64,000 nt of DNA from Notolepis coatsorum (GCA_963971535.1 OZ020592.1:55001150-55065149); one strand, 5' to 3'; numbered from the stretch's first letter, positions 31,773 to 42,659 are shown. The notes: generated from the sequence alone by a model not told the origin. A program made the numbers and translations.

Positions 31773-32990
31773 TAAGAACGGGAGAAGACGGAGTTAGGGA
31801 TATAGAGCAGAGACAGCTGTCAAGAATCATTAAAGCGCAGTTAGGAGAGGTAAGGTACGCAAGGATGTTGGGGGATGGGAACTTGTTTATAGGATGTGTA
31901 AGTGTAGTGCAGGTAGAGAAGGCAAGGGAAATGAAGAGCATTGGCAAAGTGAATGTCAGTAGAGTAGTGATAGTAGGGGAGAAAAGGGATGGTGGTTGCA
32001 AGGGGGTAATTAGTGGAATTCCAATTAAGGTTAGTGAAGAACAGTTGTTAGGAGAGTTGAGGAGTAACAAACGTAATGGGAAAGTTAAGAGTGTAGAAAG
32101 GATGAAGAGAGGGGCAGAGAAGGAGGAGACAGGGACGATAGTCATTCAGTTTGAGGGTGAGGTTAGTCCGAAAGAGGTATTTTTAGGGTATTTGGCATAT
32201 AGGGTTAGGGAGTTTGTGCCGAAACCGTTGAGGTGTTACAGGTACCAGGAGTTTGGACATATAGCTAAGTTATGTAGGAAGGGGCAGAGATGTGGTAGAT
32301 GTAGTGGGGACCATAAGTATGGGTAGTGTGAACAGGGAGTGGAGCCGAGGTGTTGTAGTTGTGGTGGGAAGCATAGTGTAGCGTATTGGGGTTGTGAGGC
32401 GATGAAACGAGAGGTAGTGGTCCAGCAGGTGAGAAGGGGAAGGTAGGATTTCATATGCAGAGGCAGCTAGGAAGGTAGGACAGGGAAATCAAGACAAGGG
32501 ACAAGGGTTTAGAGAAGGGCAGTTGGCAGTAAGGATAGTGCAGGAGGATCAGGGAAAGCAAGATAGGGAACAGGGTTTTAGAAAAGGGCATCTGTCAGTA
32601 GAGGAAGTTCAGGAGGAGAAAAAGAGGGTGTGGGGGGAGAAGTTGGATATAGTGGCCTTTGTGGCAGGAGTAGTGAATACAACAGCGATGGTTAGCAGTA
32701 GGACAGATAGGACCAAGTTGATATAGGTCAAGCAGCAGTGGGACACTTGGGTATGAAGGGGTTGACAGTGGAGGAAGTTATAAGGGAGTTAAAGAGGGTG
32801 GGTGATCAAGTAGGAGAGTTAGAGAAGGGGGGTGTGAGTGATCGAGTAGTCCAGAGTCAGGCCACAGGAGGCGAAGCATGTCTCGCGGAGGGGGACTCAG
32901 TCAGGAGGAAGCAGCGTTAGCTGCACTCCAGGATGGTGAACGCAGAATGAACATTGTGGGAGGTAAAGGGGTCCAGAAGGCGTGTTGCTT
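31773..32990 (+). pseudogene. LINE ORF1 (gag-like) fragment
   Basis: The plus-strand frame at 31865-32326 continues past a TAG at 32324-32326. It reads as a non-LTR ORF1 protein with a conserved RNA-binding-like stretch (CKGVISGIPIKVSEEQLL, then ETGTIVIQF) followed by three zinc knuckles: RCYRYQEFGHIAKLC, RCGRCSGDHKYG*C and CCSCGGKHSVAYWGC. The Cys in the first knuckle is replaced by Tyr (CYRY for CYRC), and the stop falls in the second. Lysine/glutamate-rich frames follow to about 32940. No endonuclease or RT follows, so it is a truncated dead copy. Which LINE family it belongs to is not certain. Confidence 0.7.
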
Positions 32991-33187
32991 TTTAACAGCG
33001 GAGGAGTGCAAGAATGTGACAATGTGACCATGTGACCGCGGCAGCGCGAGAGCGGCAGTGCGGAAATAGGCTGTCTATTGCCATTCTCTAAGACAAACGC
33101 TAACCTTAACCAGCTCCTTAACAGCGCCTAAACTTAACCCTTCTAACCTTAACCAACTCCGAAACAATGCCTAACCTTAACCTTAAC
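32991..33187. mobile_element. Mutator-like family fragment, left of BEL element
   Basis: GCGGAAATAGGCTGTCTATT and the CCTAACCTTAACC-rich block match the element at 26897-28657. The BEL element inserted here at TTAAC; the continuation is at 38444. Confidence 0.7.
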
Positions 33188-33597
33188 TGTTGCGGCAGTA
33201 GGCTGTCATAGACAGATAGTGCCGAGGGGCTGAGCGATGGAGTTCAAACAATTGACGCGCGACATGAAATAACTCCGTTCCACGTCCAGGAAATACTTTT
33301 AAGGCATTTATTCTTTCGCTTCATCATGAGACAAACAAAATACGATTTGCACTTTGCGGTATTGCGTTATTGCGGTCAAAAGATAATATGCTCTCCTAAC
33401 TCTCACCCCCTCTCTCCGTGAGCTGTCAACCTCTGTGAACTGTCGACGTGAAAAGGTGAATGAAATTCCATAAGACGCTCCCATTAGCGCCACACCCCCG
33501 TGAGCACGCCCACCACCTAAAGTGACAGTACAACTAATAATACAACAAAACTAGAATACTGAATCATAATAAAGAGACCTCCATTACGGCGCCTACA
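33188..33597 (-). repeat. BEL element 3' LTR
   Basis: 410 bp with TG...CA ends, nearly identical to 38034-38443. It is the 3' LTR, since the genes run leftward. Confidence 0.93.
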
Positions 33598-34008
33598 TAC
33601 CGGCCCCTAATTATTCAAATATAATAATTACACAATTGTAAAATATGTAGGTGCCTACAAGAAAAAACATTAAATTATTCAAACAATAGTTATTTTTCGT
33701 TACCGGCCCCTAATTACTCAAACAATAGCTTCTTTGGTTACCGGCCCCTAATTATTCACATGTAATAACTACACAATTGTAAATTATGTAGGAGCATATA
33801 AGAAAAACATTAAATATAAGGCACAATTATTGACAAGTTTTTTTTTTTTTTTCGATTTTTTTTTAATGATTTTCTCGCAAATGTCCTTTTCTTCTTTCTT
33901 AATCGTATCCTAGGGCCAGAGGTTACTAGCACGTAGCCTTAAGGAGGGATCTTTATGATCGCTAGGTCAGTCAAGTCAGAAAAAACAAAACTGTAATCCA
34001 AAGTGGCA
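33598..34008. other. Non-coding 3' internal region with triplicated motif
   Basis: ACCGGCCCCTAATTA occurs at 33599-33613, 33702-33716 and 33740-33754 in an A/T-rich background. The first abuts the 3' LTR in the polypurine-tract position (minus strand TAATTAGGGGCCGGT). A T-run lies at 33839-33865. No gene seen. Confidence 0.7.
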
Positions 34009-34016
34009 AAGTCAGT

Positions 34017-34206
34017 TTATGAGTGTATATCTCCATGTATCAGTCTATGGGTGTACGTCTATGTATCAGTCTATGGGTGTATGTCTATGTATCAGTCTAT
34101 GGGTGTATATCTATGCATCAGTCTATGGGTGTACGTCTATGTATCAGTCTATGGGTGTATGTCTATGTATCAGTCTATGGGTGTATATCTATGTATCAGT
34201 CTATGG
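34017..34206. repeat. 26-bp minisatellite inside the BEL element
   Basis: About seven units of CAGTCTATGGGTGTATGTCT plus ATGTAT, starting at 34041, 34067, 34093 and so on. The unit is not a multiple of three, so all three plus frames give the same Y/V/C/S-rich artefact peptides. These are not genes. Confidence 0.93.
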
Positions 34207-34298
34207 GGTCCAATGAATATGAACATCCGATGTCCTCATGGCTCTTCCGCTTCCTGATAAAGTTCAATTTCTGGCGTTCTCACGGCTCTCTTTTCTTT

Positions 34299-34820
34299 TC
34301 ACCTCTCTTTCCTGTTGAAGGCAAACCTTTTGTCTTTGAGCCGGCACCGCTTCCTCTTCCTTGGACATCTCTTCGTTTTAATTTGGCCCTTATAGCCACG
34401 GGGCATTTCAGAAGTAGTGTCATCGTTTGCTTTGTCCCTAGAGTCAGTTGTGTATGAATCTTCAACTGGCCATTTCGATTTTGGACTCGCCAGTGCTTCC
34501 TTCTTTGAATCTCTTTTAGCTCTGAATTTCTTTCCTGTATCAATGTTGTCCTTCGATTTTTCCTGGGACACAGGCTTGAAATCCATGTGATGATCCTCAG
34601 AATTGTTGCTTTCAAACTTAATGTTATTGTCTACGTTTCTGTCACGCCGCCTCGCTCTCTTGGAAGCAACAGAATCGTCTGTTCGCTCTTCTTTCTTTTC
34701 CAATTTTCGGTTAAAATCCTCTTGTAGATCTTTCTCTGAAGTGGCAGCTTGTCTGTCCTCTGCTAGGTTTGATTTGTCTCTTACCAAACTCCCGTTCTTT
34801 GGACGATTCTGGTTGTCCAA
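34299..34820 (-). pseudogene. Lys/Arg/Asp-rich frame downstream of BEL protease
   Basis: A 173-codon minus-strand frame, highly charged (RARRRDRNVD, KKFRAKRDSKKE, CPRKRKRCRLK), with no RT or other enzymatic motif. It occupies the place where reverse transcriptase should begin and is out of frame with the protease. It could be filler captured by the deleted element or a basic C-terminal tail. I do not recognise it. Confidence 0.4.
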
Positions 34821-34826
34821 TTTTCT

Positions 34827-35264
34827 TCAGAGAAGTCCGTTCACAGTCCAACCCAACATAGTTTTGACTGCGTATGGACCCTCGTCCACACTCCGTATAA
34901 CTCGCCAAGGCTCCAATGCCTTGGGAACGTTGGCTCCTATCAACAGGTCAATCCCAGAGTCAATCTCAGAAATGTAAACGTGTTCCAAGTGAGGCCATCT
35001 TCGAAGGTCTTTCTGTCTCGGAATGTTGCCTCTGTGGACTGGCATGCTTTCCTGTGTGTAAATGTCAGGGAGTTCATAAAACCAGTCACCATCTAACGCA
35101 GCCACTTCCAAGTCTGAAATAATGTGGCTTTCAACCACTTTCTCCTGGCCCATAGTCCTAAGGAGAATACTTGTTCTTCTTCCGGTGACGTTCAGCTTGC
35201 TCATCAGCCGCTCAGTGCAGAAAGATGCTGAGCTACCGGGATCCAGGAAGGCATAGGTAGTCAT
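34827..35264 (-). CDS. BEL/Pao protease-like ORF
   Basis: A 145-codon minus-strand frame. AFLDPGSSASFC carries the aspartic-protease D-x-G-S signature in the variant typical of BEL elements. It is followed by LLIGANVPKALEPW and the LGWTVNGLL block that closes the BEL protease domain. This retropepsin would cut the polyprotein during particle maturation. It overlaps no gag codon and lies in a different frame from Gag (33-nt gap), so frameshifting or decay must be assumed. RT does not follow. Confidence 0.8.
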   Translation of the reverse strand: MTTYAFLDPGSSASFCTERLMSKLNVTGRRTSILLRTMGQEKVVESHIISDLEVAALDGDWFYELPDIYTQESMPVHRGNIPRQKDLRRWPHLEHVYISEIDSGIDLLIGANVPKALEPWRVIRSVDEGPYAVKTMLGWTVNGLL

Positions 35265-35296
35265 TGTAACATGTCCTGCTTTAGATTTGACCTGTA

Positions 35297-37609
35297 CTAG
35301 TCTGGTACTATAGAGAGTGTACAGTCCTGCTCACCGGCCCCTGTAAGACCACTGGATTGTACAGAGATCGGAGCACTGCCCACTGCTGTCTCCGATTCTC
35401 TTTTGGCTGGCCTTTGATCTGTTCCCTCCTCCTTGTGGTACATGTGAAGTACGCTAGGGTGCCTGAGATTGCATATTTTGCAATAGAGGCGTTGCCTACA
35501 TTCTTTACTCAAGTGCCCAATGCACAAACAGCCAAAACACACATTATGATTCTTCAAGAAGCCAATCTTCTCGCTATGCACCCTCCTTTCCAATAGAGAG
35601 CACATATCCAATGTGTGTCCACCTCCGCAAAACCAACAAGTCGTTGTACTAGATGAGCTTCTCTCCATCTTTGTTCCAGGTTCCTCTTTCCTTTCAATTG
35701 TTGCAATGGTGGTAGCATAGCTACTTTCCTTTGCCCTTGTATATGGTTGATTGCTGGACTTCCTCACATCCTTAGGTGCTGCTGCTGATGGTGTGTCCTG
35801 TATATTGCCAAACACTGGATCACTTGCAATTTTCACCTGTCGTTCAACGAAGTCAACAATGTCAGGAAATCTAGCTCTATGGCCACGCCTTTCCTGCAGG
35901 TCACAGGCCACAGTTCTCCATATGTCCCTGTGCTTGTAAGGTAATTTTCTAATGATGGCTAGCATGTTGGCAGACATGTCCAACTCGTACATCATTTCCA
36001 CTTCTTCCATGGCGTTGCAGCATCCTCTCAAAAAGAGACTGTATGCTTGCAGAGCTCTGACGTCTTCTGATTTTATTGGTGGCCATGAAAGAGCCTTTCC
36101 CATGTAGGCAGAAGCAATTCTATGTCCATTCCCAAAGTGCTCATGTAGCAAAGCCTTAGCTTTCACATACCCTCGGTCATGAGCCATATGCTGACAGCTT
36201 CTGACAAGCTCACGAGGCTGCCCCCTAGTGAACTGTTCAAGGAAGTACAGGCAGTCCATATGGTTGTCAGTCTTCTGTTCAATGCTGTGCTCGAATGACT
36301 TTATGAAGGTGTGAAAATGTAAAGGGTCACCATCGTAAATTTGAATGTCTCTTTTAGGCAAGAATGAAAGAGACTGTTGTTGGACTAGCAAAGCTGTTAT
36401 TTCATTCTGTTTCTCTAAAACAGTGATTATGTTGCTGCTGCTGATTGCTTGTTGTGGTGCAGGGTGAACGCTTTGGTGCTGAATCCGTGGCTGTGCTTGA
36501 GGGCACTGTAACGTCCTTTGTCCCTTGACCCCTGTGTGTCTTGACAATTCGGGTTGTGGTTGTAGATTCTGATCTGTGGTTGTAGCGGTTTGTGCTTCAG
36601 TACTGAGTGTCTGAACATTCCTTTGTCCTCTTCGGAAATAAGAGCTCATGCCATCAGATACAACAGACATATTAGTTGAAATACGAGATCCTCCAGAGCC
36701 TCTTAGCACATTGACTTTAGCCGCTGCTGAGGCTATTTCCATGTCAAGTTCAAGTTGCTCCTTCTTCTTTCTTAGTTCCTCCTTTTTCTTCCTTAGCTGT
36801 TCCTCTTGCTCTTCTTCCTCTTTCCTTCTTTGCTCCTTTTGCTTCCTTAGCTGTTCCTCTTGCTCTTCTTCCTGCGTTCTTAATTGTACCCTTTTCTTCC
36901 TTAGCAGCTCCTCTTCTTCTTCTTCCTCTTGCTCTATTGCGTGCTTATCTTTTAATAGCCTTTGTTTTGCAATTAGAGCGGCCATGTCAGATTCAGCTTT
37001 GCGTGCGGAAGACGTGGTTGAGATGTTAGACCTAGGCCCAACGGAGCTTCGATAGGCTGAACCTCTGCTTCCAGAATTTGACACACTGTCACTTGGTTTG
37101 ATTTCATCATCATCAGCTTTAATTACATCACAGTGTTCATCAGGTATTTCAACAGCTTGCTGTGTTACAGGTATGGGGGTCCTGGGGGAATGTACACAAA
37201 CATTGGCACTTGTACTGTATTTTTGTCTCCCAGTTTCAGAAAGCCACTGCCTTACATCATCCATGAATCCCTCTTTGCATTTTAATATTGTTTCAAACCA
37301 TTCGTTTTGCTTTTCATGTTCCTCTTCAGAAATTAAAGAGATTACGGATTTGTGTAACAGAGTGGTATCTTCAACCATTTGGTTCAAATTGTCCAATTCA
37401 GACTGCACCTGTGAAGCATTGTGGTTATCGTCCATAAGCTGCTTTAATACCTTCATAAGACCTTTCATTTTGCGAACATTTGCGTGACGTTCACTATGAA
37501 GTGTCTCCAATTTATAGGCCATGCCTTTGGCAGTGAGTTTAATTTCTCTTTTCTTCCCATCCGTTTTTGATGAGCCATTAGTATCAACAATTGATCCTCC
37601 CGATGCCAT
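35297..37609 (-). CDS. BEL/Pao Gag-like ORF, 770 aa
   Basis: An uninterrupted minus-strand frame beginning MASGGS at 37609. The N-terminal ~150 residues are helical and charged. Residues ~225-300 form a strong Glu/Lys/Arg/Gln coiled-coil (EEEEEEELLRKKR, repeated EEQLRK). Residues ~430-610 match the DUF1759-type capsid of BEL elements (IQIYDGDPLHFHTFIKSFE, FTRGQPRELV, KALLHEHFG). Cys/His clusters lie near ~660-735 (CWFCGGGHTLDMC, CFGCLCIGHLSKEC, CKICNLRHPSVLH). It would package element RNA in a cytoplasmic particle. The frame's integrity fits the near-identical LTRs. ATG context and leader length (~420 nt from the LTR) are plausible. Confidence 0.85.
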   Translation of the reverse strand: MASGGSIVDTNGSSKTDGKKREIKLTAKGMAYKLETLHSERHANVRKMKGLMKVLKQLMDDNHNASQVQSELDNLNQMVEDTTLLHKSVISLISEEEHEKQNEWFETILKCKEGFMDDVRQWLSETGRQKYSTSANVCVHSPRTPIPVTQQAVEIPDEHCDVIKADDDEIKPSDSVSNSGSRGSAYRSSVGPRSNISTTSSARKAESDMAALIAKQRLLKDKHAIEQEEEEEEELLRKKRVQLRTQEEEQEEQLRKQKEQRRKEEEEQEEQLRKKKEELRKKKEQLELDMEIASAAAKVNVLRGSGGSRISTNMSVVSDGMSSYFRRGQRNVQTLSTEAQTATTTDQNLQPQPELSRHTGVKGQRTLQCPQAQPRIQHQSVHPAPQQAISSSNIITVLEKQNEITALLVQQQSLSFLPKRDIQIYDGDPLHFHTFIKSFEHSIEQKTDNHMDCLYFLEQFTRGQPRELVRSCQHMAHDRGYVKAKALLHEHFGNGHRIASAYMGKALSWPPIKSEDVRALQAYSLFLRGCCNAMEEVEMMYELDMSANMLAIIRKLPYKHRDIWRTVACDLQERRGHRARFPDIVDFVERQVKIASDPVFGNIQDTPSAAAPKDVRKSSNQPYTRAKESSYATTIATIERKEEPGTKMERSSSSTTTCWFCGGGHTLDMCSLLERRVHSEKIGFLKNHNVCFGCLCIGHLSKECRQRLYCKICNLRHPSVLHMYHKEEGTDQRPAKRESETAVGSAPISVQSSGLTGAGEQDCTLSIVPD

Positions 37610-38033
37610 TTTTCAATGTGCTCAGGTGCAATTATTCAATAATCCACAGTCCTCTTTAATGAACAATCAATCCATCAATCAATTAGCTGCCGCTTAGGCC
37701 GCGCAACGTCCATGAGCGCAAGACGACGCAGCCAGTCAACAAACCGATCCCGACCCCAATGGACAAGCAAAGTAACTAATTCACACTGTGTTCTTTAACA
37801 CGAAAGGCTTCACAGTTGAATAAAACAATTTACTTAGCTTCTTATTGCTGGTCTGCGTGTCAGGCCTTCAGAAGTGATGGCGCGCTCCTCCAATGCAGAC
37901 AGCGATGATCCAAGCGTCTCAGTGATGCCCTCAAGATCAGCGCCCCGAGGCAACTCGAGGAATCCGTAATGTCAATATTGTTGATTTCCTTCTTATCAAC
38001 GCTTTTGTTTGCTTGCTTAGTATCTTTTGACTA

Positions 38034-38443
38034 TGTTGCGGCAGTAGGCTGTCATAGACAGATAGTGCCGAGGGGCTGAGCGATGGAGTTCAAACAATTG
38101 ACGCGCGACATGAAATAACTCCGTTCCACGTCCAGGAAATACTTTTAAGGCATTTATTCTTTCGCTTCATCATGAGACAAACAAAATACGATTTGCACTT
38201 TGCGGTATTGCGTTATTGCGGTCAAAAGATAATATGCTCTCCTAACTCTCACCCCCTCTCTCCGTGAGCTGTCAACCTCTGTGAACTGTCAACGTGAAAA
38301 GGTGAATGAAATTCCATAAGACGCTCCCATTAGCGCCACACCCCCGTGAGCACGCCCACCACCTAAAGTGACAGTACAACTAATAATACAACAAAACTAG
38401 AATACTGAATCATAATAAAGAGACCTCCATTACGGCGCCTACA
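38034..38443 (-). repeat. BEL element 5' LTR
   Basis: 410 bp, drives leftward transcription. One difference from the 3' LTR was noticed. The segment 37610-38033 between Gag and this LTR is the untranslated leader. Confidence 0.93.
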
Positions 38444-39104
38444 TTAACCATGCCTAACCGGCGAAAGAATACACGTTAAAAAAAAAAAAAAATTATGATT
38501 GATTGAAAACTTTATTAACAGATTGCAGAATGGGTACAGTACAGTACAGCTCAATACATACAATTGTTAAGGGGATGCAGACCAGAGAAAGACTTTCGTC
38601 TTGTTTACATCAGGGTCCCCCATTTTCAATTCATCGTAACATATGTGACATACATGACATACCGATAGACAGTACTGCTACATCTATACATTTATGACAT
38701 ACCAGATTTGCAATTACAGTACTGTTTGTGATACAAAAAGAGTCCAGAAAGAAAAGAGTATATACATTAGACGTAGAAACTGTACATTGGATTGATGGGA
38801 TTTGAACTTGTCACCAACGGACCGCAGGATCGCAGCGCTGCCAGGTGAGCTAAGCTTCGAATGAAAATCATGGCGGATTACGGCTACATAATGCCGCAAG
38901 CTCTGCCGCTCCGCTCTGCGGCTGCCGCGGGGCGTGTCGCAGCCAATCAGGGAAAACGCGGAAGCACTCGGCAGCACTCCTCCGCTGTTAATAAGCAATA
39001 GGCGTCCAGAAGATGGCGGTATTGCAACGTTAAGACCGTGTCAAGCTAGAGGAGGTGGCGGTAATGCACCCAGAAGGATGTGCCAAACGCCAATAAAATT
39101 CAAA
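38444..39104. mobile_element. Mutator-like family fragment, right of BEL, with LINE tail and tRNA-like segment
   Basis: TTAACCATGCCTAACCGGCG then AAAGAATACACGTTAAAA continues the family interrupted at 33187 and parallels 27290-27330. A reverse-orientation LINE tail sits at 38497-38632. A tRNA-like segment (GGGATTTGAACTTGTC) is at 38794-38860. The rest to the (GAA)n tract is GC-richer and unassigned. Confidence 0.6.
38497..38632 (-). repeat. LINE 3'-tail repeat (reverse)
   Basis: GATTGATTGAAAACTTTATT through CAGGGTCCCCCATTTTCAAT, the reverse complement of the family at 55593, 55939 and 58455. Confidence 0.8.
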
Positions 39105-39179
39105 AGAAGAAGAAGAAGAAGAAGAAGAAGAAGAAGAAGAAGAAGAAGAAGAAGAAGAAGAAGAAGAAGAAGAAGAAGA
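39105..39179. repeat. (GAA)n microsatellite
   Basis: About 25 perfect GAA repeats following CCAATAAAATTCAAAA. It produces poly-Arg and poly-Leu artefact frames. Confidence 0.95.
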
Positions 39180-40383
39180 TACTCATAATTGCATTTGTGG
39201 GCAGCTGCCACTGCAATGTCCATTAGGGAAGTAGCTCAATTACAACACACACTTTGTTTACATTGTGGAGACCAGGAAACAGTCCTTCAAAGGATCATCG
39301 ACAAAAGGATGAATGGTGTGTTCAACATTATATGCTTCTTCTTTGTTTGTCGGAACCATTTCGTCAGCCACTTCTATCCCCTTTATGGCTTTCAACTTCT
39401 TTGACATCAGTGTTGTTAGCTTTAGCTAGTTTCCTCACTGCTTGTTCAAGCCCAACACCACCAACCATCCTATAGATTAACCGGCCTGTGCAGCAGTCAA
39501 AATACACTACTGTGTATAGAATGACGTACTTAGTGTAAAAGTACTTCCTAACATGAGCTTCAACAAGTTGCTACAGAGTACGGTAGCTAACAAGCTGTCA
39601 CAAATATGCCATCAGTCTTCCTATGACGTGCCACACTAGAACCATGTATGCAACATTCGATTATAACTTGAGGTCGGAAATTCCGACTTCCTCTTAAGGA
39701 AAATAAAATAAAACTGAGTTCAACTCGGAGTTACTAGTCGCAAACTCGGGTATGTTGTTTTCTCAACCGCCAGTTCAAACCTCAGCGTCATTTGACGTCT
39801 TCAACATGGCCACACACACACACATTGTATAAACGTTAATGTTTTTATTAGCTGTTTTAAGAGCACATAAGTATATTAGCTATATATTGTTGTAAATTGT
39901 AGTTCATGCAAGACAAAGTGTAAGGAAAAATTGCCAAAAACGTTTAAACATAAGCATCCATGTTTTTCTGACTGTAGCTCGCAGATGACGCGTTTCCCCC
40001 TTCCAACTTCCCAACTCCGACCATAAACGAATGCAGCATTATCAACAGGCTGAGTGCTAGTAACAGTATGTACCTAAGCTTTCAGCCATTCGTGTACGTT
40101 TTATACTCTCTACAATCGATGTGTACCTATGGTTAGAGAAATATATTTATTTAAAATAAACTCACCCGGCCCGCCATTTTGGTGTCTTTCCCCTCTGTAT
40201 ATTCAAGTGTAATTTAATATAAACGCTGTGCTGAACTCCACAATGACTACAGTAGGACCGTCACCGACCACCACTAGCACACGGATATTTTGCCAAGGAT
40301 CAGTCAGATGCGTCCGCGCAGAGAGTTGGTGGCCAGAAAGCTGAAACAGCGCCGCCTGTCTACATGGCCGACTCCTTTGTCAG
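39180..40383. other. Unassigned intergenic stretch
   Basis: No convincing gene on either strand: only short frames of 71-73 codons without motifs. A short (CA)n lies at about 39814. No TIR pair was noticed. Confidence 0.5.
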
Positions 40384-40795
40384 GATAATACTAGTGCTGT
40401 CAATAGATTAAAAAAAAGTTACTAATTAATCTCACAATTTTCTGTAATTAATCTAGATTAAAAATAGCATTTGTCTACTTAAGACCGAAGCTTGTAACAG
40501 ATATGTACTTGAGTAAAATCATGGAATTAATGTAAAATCAACACAAAGAAAGTATATTTAGATTCAAAGATTATTTTAATAGCTTCCTTTGAATACAGTT
40601 TCTCTCCTGTGAAATACAAATGTTCAACAAAACCATCAACATTGACTCAGCTAGACCTCTTTCTTATATCCGCGGTGCTAAAATTGAAGATTTTTCACTC
40701 CATAGATTAATCTAGATTCATTTATTTTAATGCTTTAAATCATTTTAATTAATCTCCAAAGTTAAAGCATTAACTTTGACAGCCCTAGATAATAC
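40384..40795. mobile_element. hAT-type MITE, 396 bp
   Basis: The element 40392-40787 has ends TAGTGCTGTCAA / TTGACAGCCCTA, TSD GATAATAC at 40384-40391 and 40788-40795, and an ATTAATCTAGATTAA-rich interior. Confidence 0.92.
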
Positions 40796-41095
40796 ATTAT
40801 GTTGCCGTTTGACATTTATATGCATCTATTACCATAATGAATGCCAGAAAATATGATTATCGTTGTGTCGTAGTTATATTATGTTATATATTTTTGGTTT
40901 AGCTTCTTGAGGTTAACGACTTACCGTTAAATCGGAAGTTTCTCTTTTTTTGATTGCAGTTAGTTTACGATTAACGTCCCACGCAATGACTTAACGTAAC
41001 GTTAGTAAACCATTTATTCTCAGAAAGCCGAAGATACATGTCACAGTTGGCTACTGCTACAAAAGGAAATGCATTAGCTAACTTTAGGCACATTG
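40796..41095. other. Unassigned intergenic stretch
   Basis: A/T-rich, no gene or recognised repeat. Confidence 0.5.
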
Positions 41096-42221
41096 CTTAC
41101 TGTTGTGAAGGGCCAGATTAAAGTTGAGAATCTGCATTTATTGTTTTATATACTTTGTATATTATTTATATATACACGGTATATCCCTTTAAGCCTGCAT
41201 GTAAATCATAGTAACATTCACTTTCCCTATGAATAATGCCCCCTGACGAAGGCTCCAGGCAGTCTCGCACTCAGACAGGTGCAATGGGCGAGTTTCAGGC
41301 ATGTCAGAACATGCCCAGAGGCAGTGGATTGATACCAGACAAGGACTGAGGTTTGGTACTAGATATTCACTTAAGTATAAATACGGCGCAGGTGTAAACA
41401 GCAGCACTTCGTTCATTCAGTTCGTCTAAAGCAGCAGTGTGACAAGTTCGGTAACATTGAAGTGAGCAACCGTGCGTTTGCGAATAGAATAGTAAAAGTG
41501 TCAGAGTTTAGTGAAGCAGCGTCAAGTTCGACCTAGTTTAATGTGAAGTATAGTGCACAGGAGAATCGGCGTCGGCGATTGCAGAACCATTCCTGGTTGG
41601 ATTATATTGCTTTGGGACCGTGACTACCGGAGAAGAGCACCGTTGATTTCCACTATCATTTGGGATTTAACCTCGTGAGGATTACCACTCGGGCCTGCCT
41701 CGTGGAAGGGGCTGGCTAGCTGTCGTCAATGCTGTCGAGCATCTTGGATTACAACTATTGCTTTTGTCTGCGGATCAAGGGAGTACAAGCACCGACTCCT
41801 GTACCTGGAGCCTCTTTATTCCTCGTTGACTCAGACGGAGTACCCGAACATTCCTCTACCCATTGTCTCCAGTTGGTACCGGTGTTGCCCTATATAATTG
41901 CTACTATACAACAGGTGGCATCAGCTTAGACCCATCGTAGGATTCCTACTATTCTTAGTGACTTATGCTCTTGACTGACTTTACGTATATTCTTCGCCAT
42001 ACAAGCGCGACCCTAATTCTCAATCTGTAACCTAACGTTGCCTAATAATAATAAATTACCCTCCAATAGTATTTCTGTGTCAATGCCGTGTTCTTGTGAG
42101 TGTTCACCATCAATATTTGATGTACTGTCTGGCCAGTAATTAAAGTACATAACTAGCAGTGGTTTAATCTATCACAATCTTTAATACAGTCAGGGTTTTG
42201 TAACCCCTCAGTTACACTTAC
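41096..42221 (+). mobile_element. Solo LTR of a BEL/Pao element
   Basis: 41101-42216 begins TGTTGTGAAGGGCCAGATTA and ends GTAACCCCTCAGTTACA, matching the ends of the LTRs at 43344 and 60268. The 5-bp TSD CTTAC is at 41096-41100 and 42217-42221. A TATAAATA box lies near 41376. No internal sequence remains, so LTR-LTR recombination removed the element. Its middle is diverged from the other two LTRs. Confidence 0.88.
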
Positions 42222-42659
42222 GTTTGTCTTAATGTCTTTGTACTAGCTAACTTTAGGCTGGCAACCAGAGTTGAAAAACAAATCAATAATCCCAACGTAA
42301 TTAAATGGGTAGCCCTACCATCCAAAATAAAGATGGAATTGGAGACTTGTCTAATTTGCGAGGCTATGGGATATTATATCACAACCATGAGGAATATTTG
42401 CAATGTCAGTAGCTAGTTTATATCAACCTGCTCACATAAATTAAAATGCAAAATTAAATGTTAAAGTAATCTATGTATATTGCATTGAGCTGCAATAATA
42501 ATGTCAAGTCAAGTGTGATATAAATCCAAAATTCTATACATTTTAAAGTATACCCTATATCCCCTGTAATAGATCTGGCCTGACCTTATATGATAACCTG
42601 GAGTTATGTGCTTATTATTTTAATCTAGATAATAGAATGATGTAATGTCACCACACAAA
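42222..42659. other. Unassigned intergenic stretch
   Basis: A/T-rich with no gene or recognised repeat. Confidence 0.5.

Larger units (their letters stand above)
33183..38448 (-). mobile_element. BEL/Pao-type LTR element, gag-protease only
   Basis: LTRs 33188-33597 and 38034-38443 (410 bp each, TGTTGCGGCAG...GGCGCCTACA on the plus strand) are flanked by the 5-bp TSD TTAAC at 33183-33187 and 38444-38448. I found a single LTR difference (GTCGACG versus GTCAACG near 33445/38291). The minus-strand interior (4.4 kb) encodes Gag and a BEL-type protease, but no RT, RNase H or integrase. It is a recent insertion that must have been mobilised by enzymes in trans. I could not recognise a TGG-starting primer site inside the 5' LTR at 38033. 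Confidence 0.92.

Noticed and set aside
34003..34457. Three overlapping Tyr/Val-rich frames of 65-144 codons
   Set aside because: A 26-bp tandem repeat read in its successive frames.
36648..37487. Ser/Cys-rich plus-strand frames of 129-135 codons
   Set aside because: Antisense of the Glu/Lys-rich coiled-coil of the BEL Gag.
38934..39223. Poly-Arg (+) and poly-Leu (-) frames
   Set aside because: Translation of the (GAA)n microsatellite.
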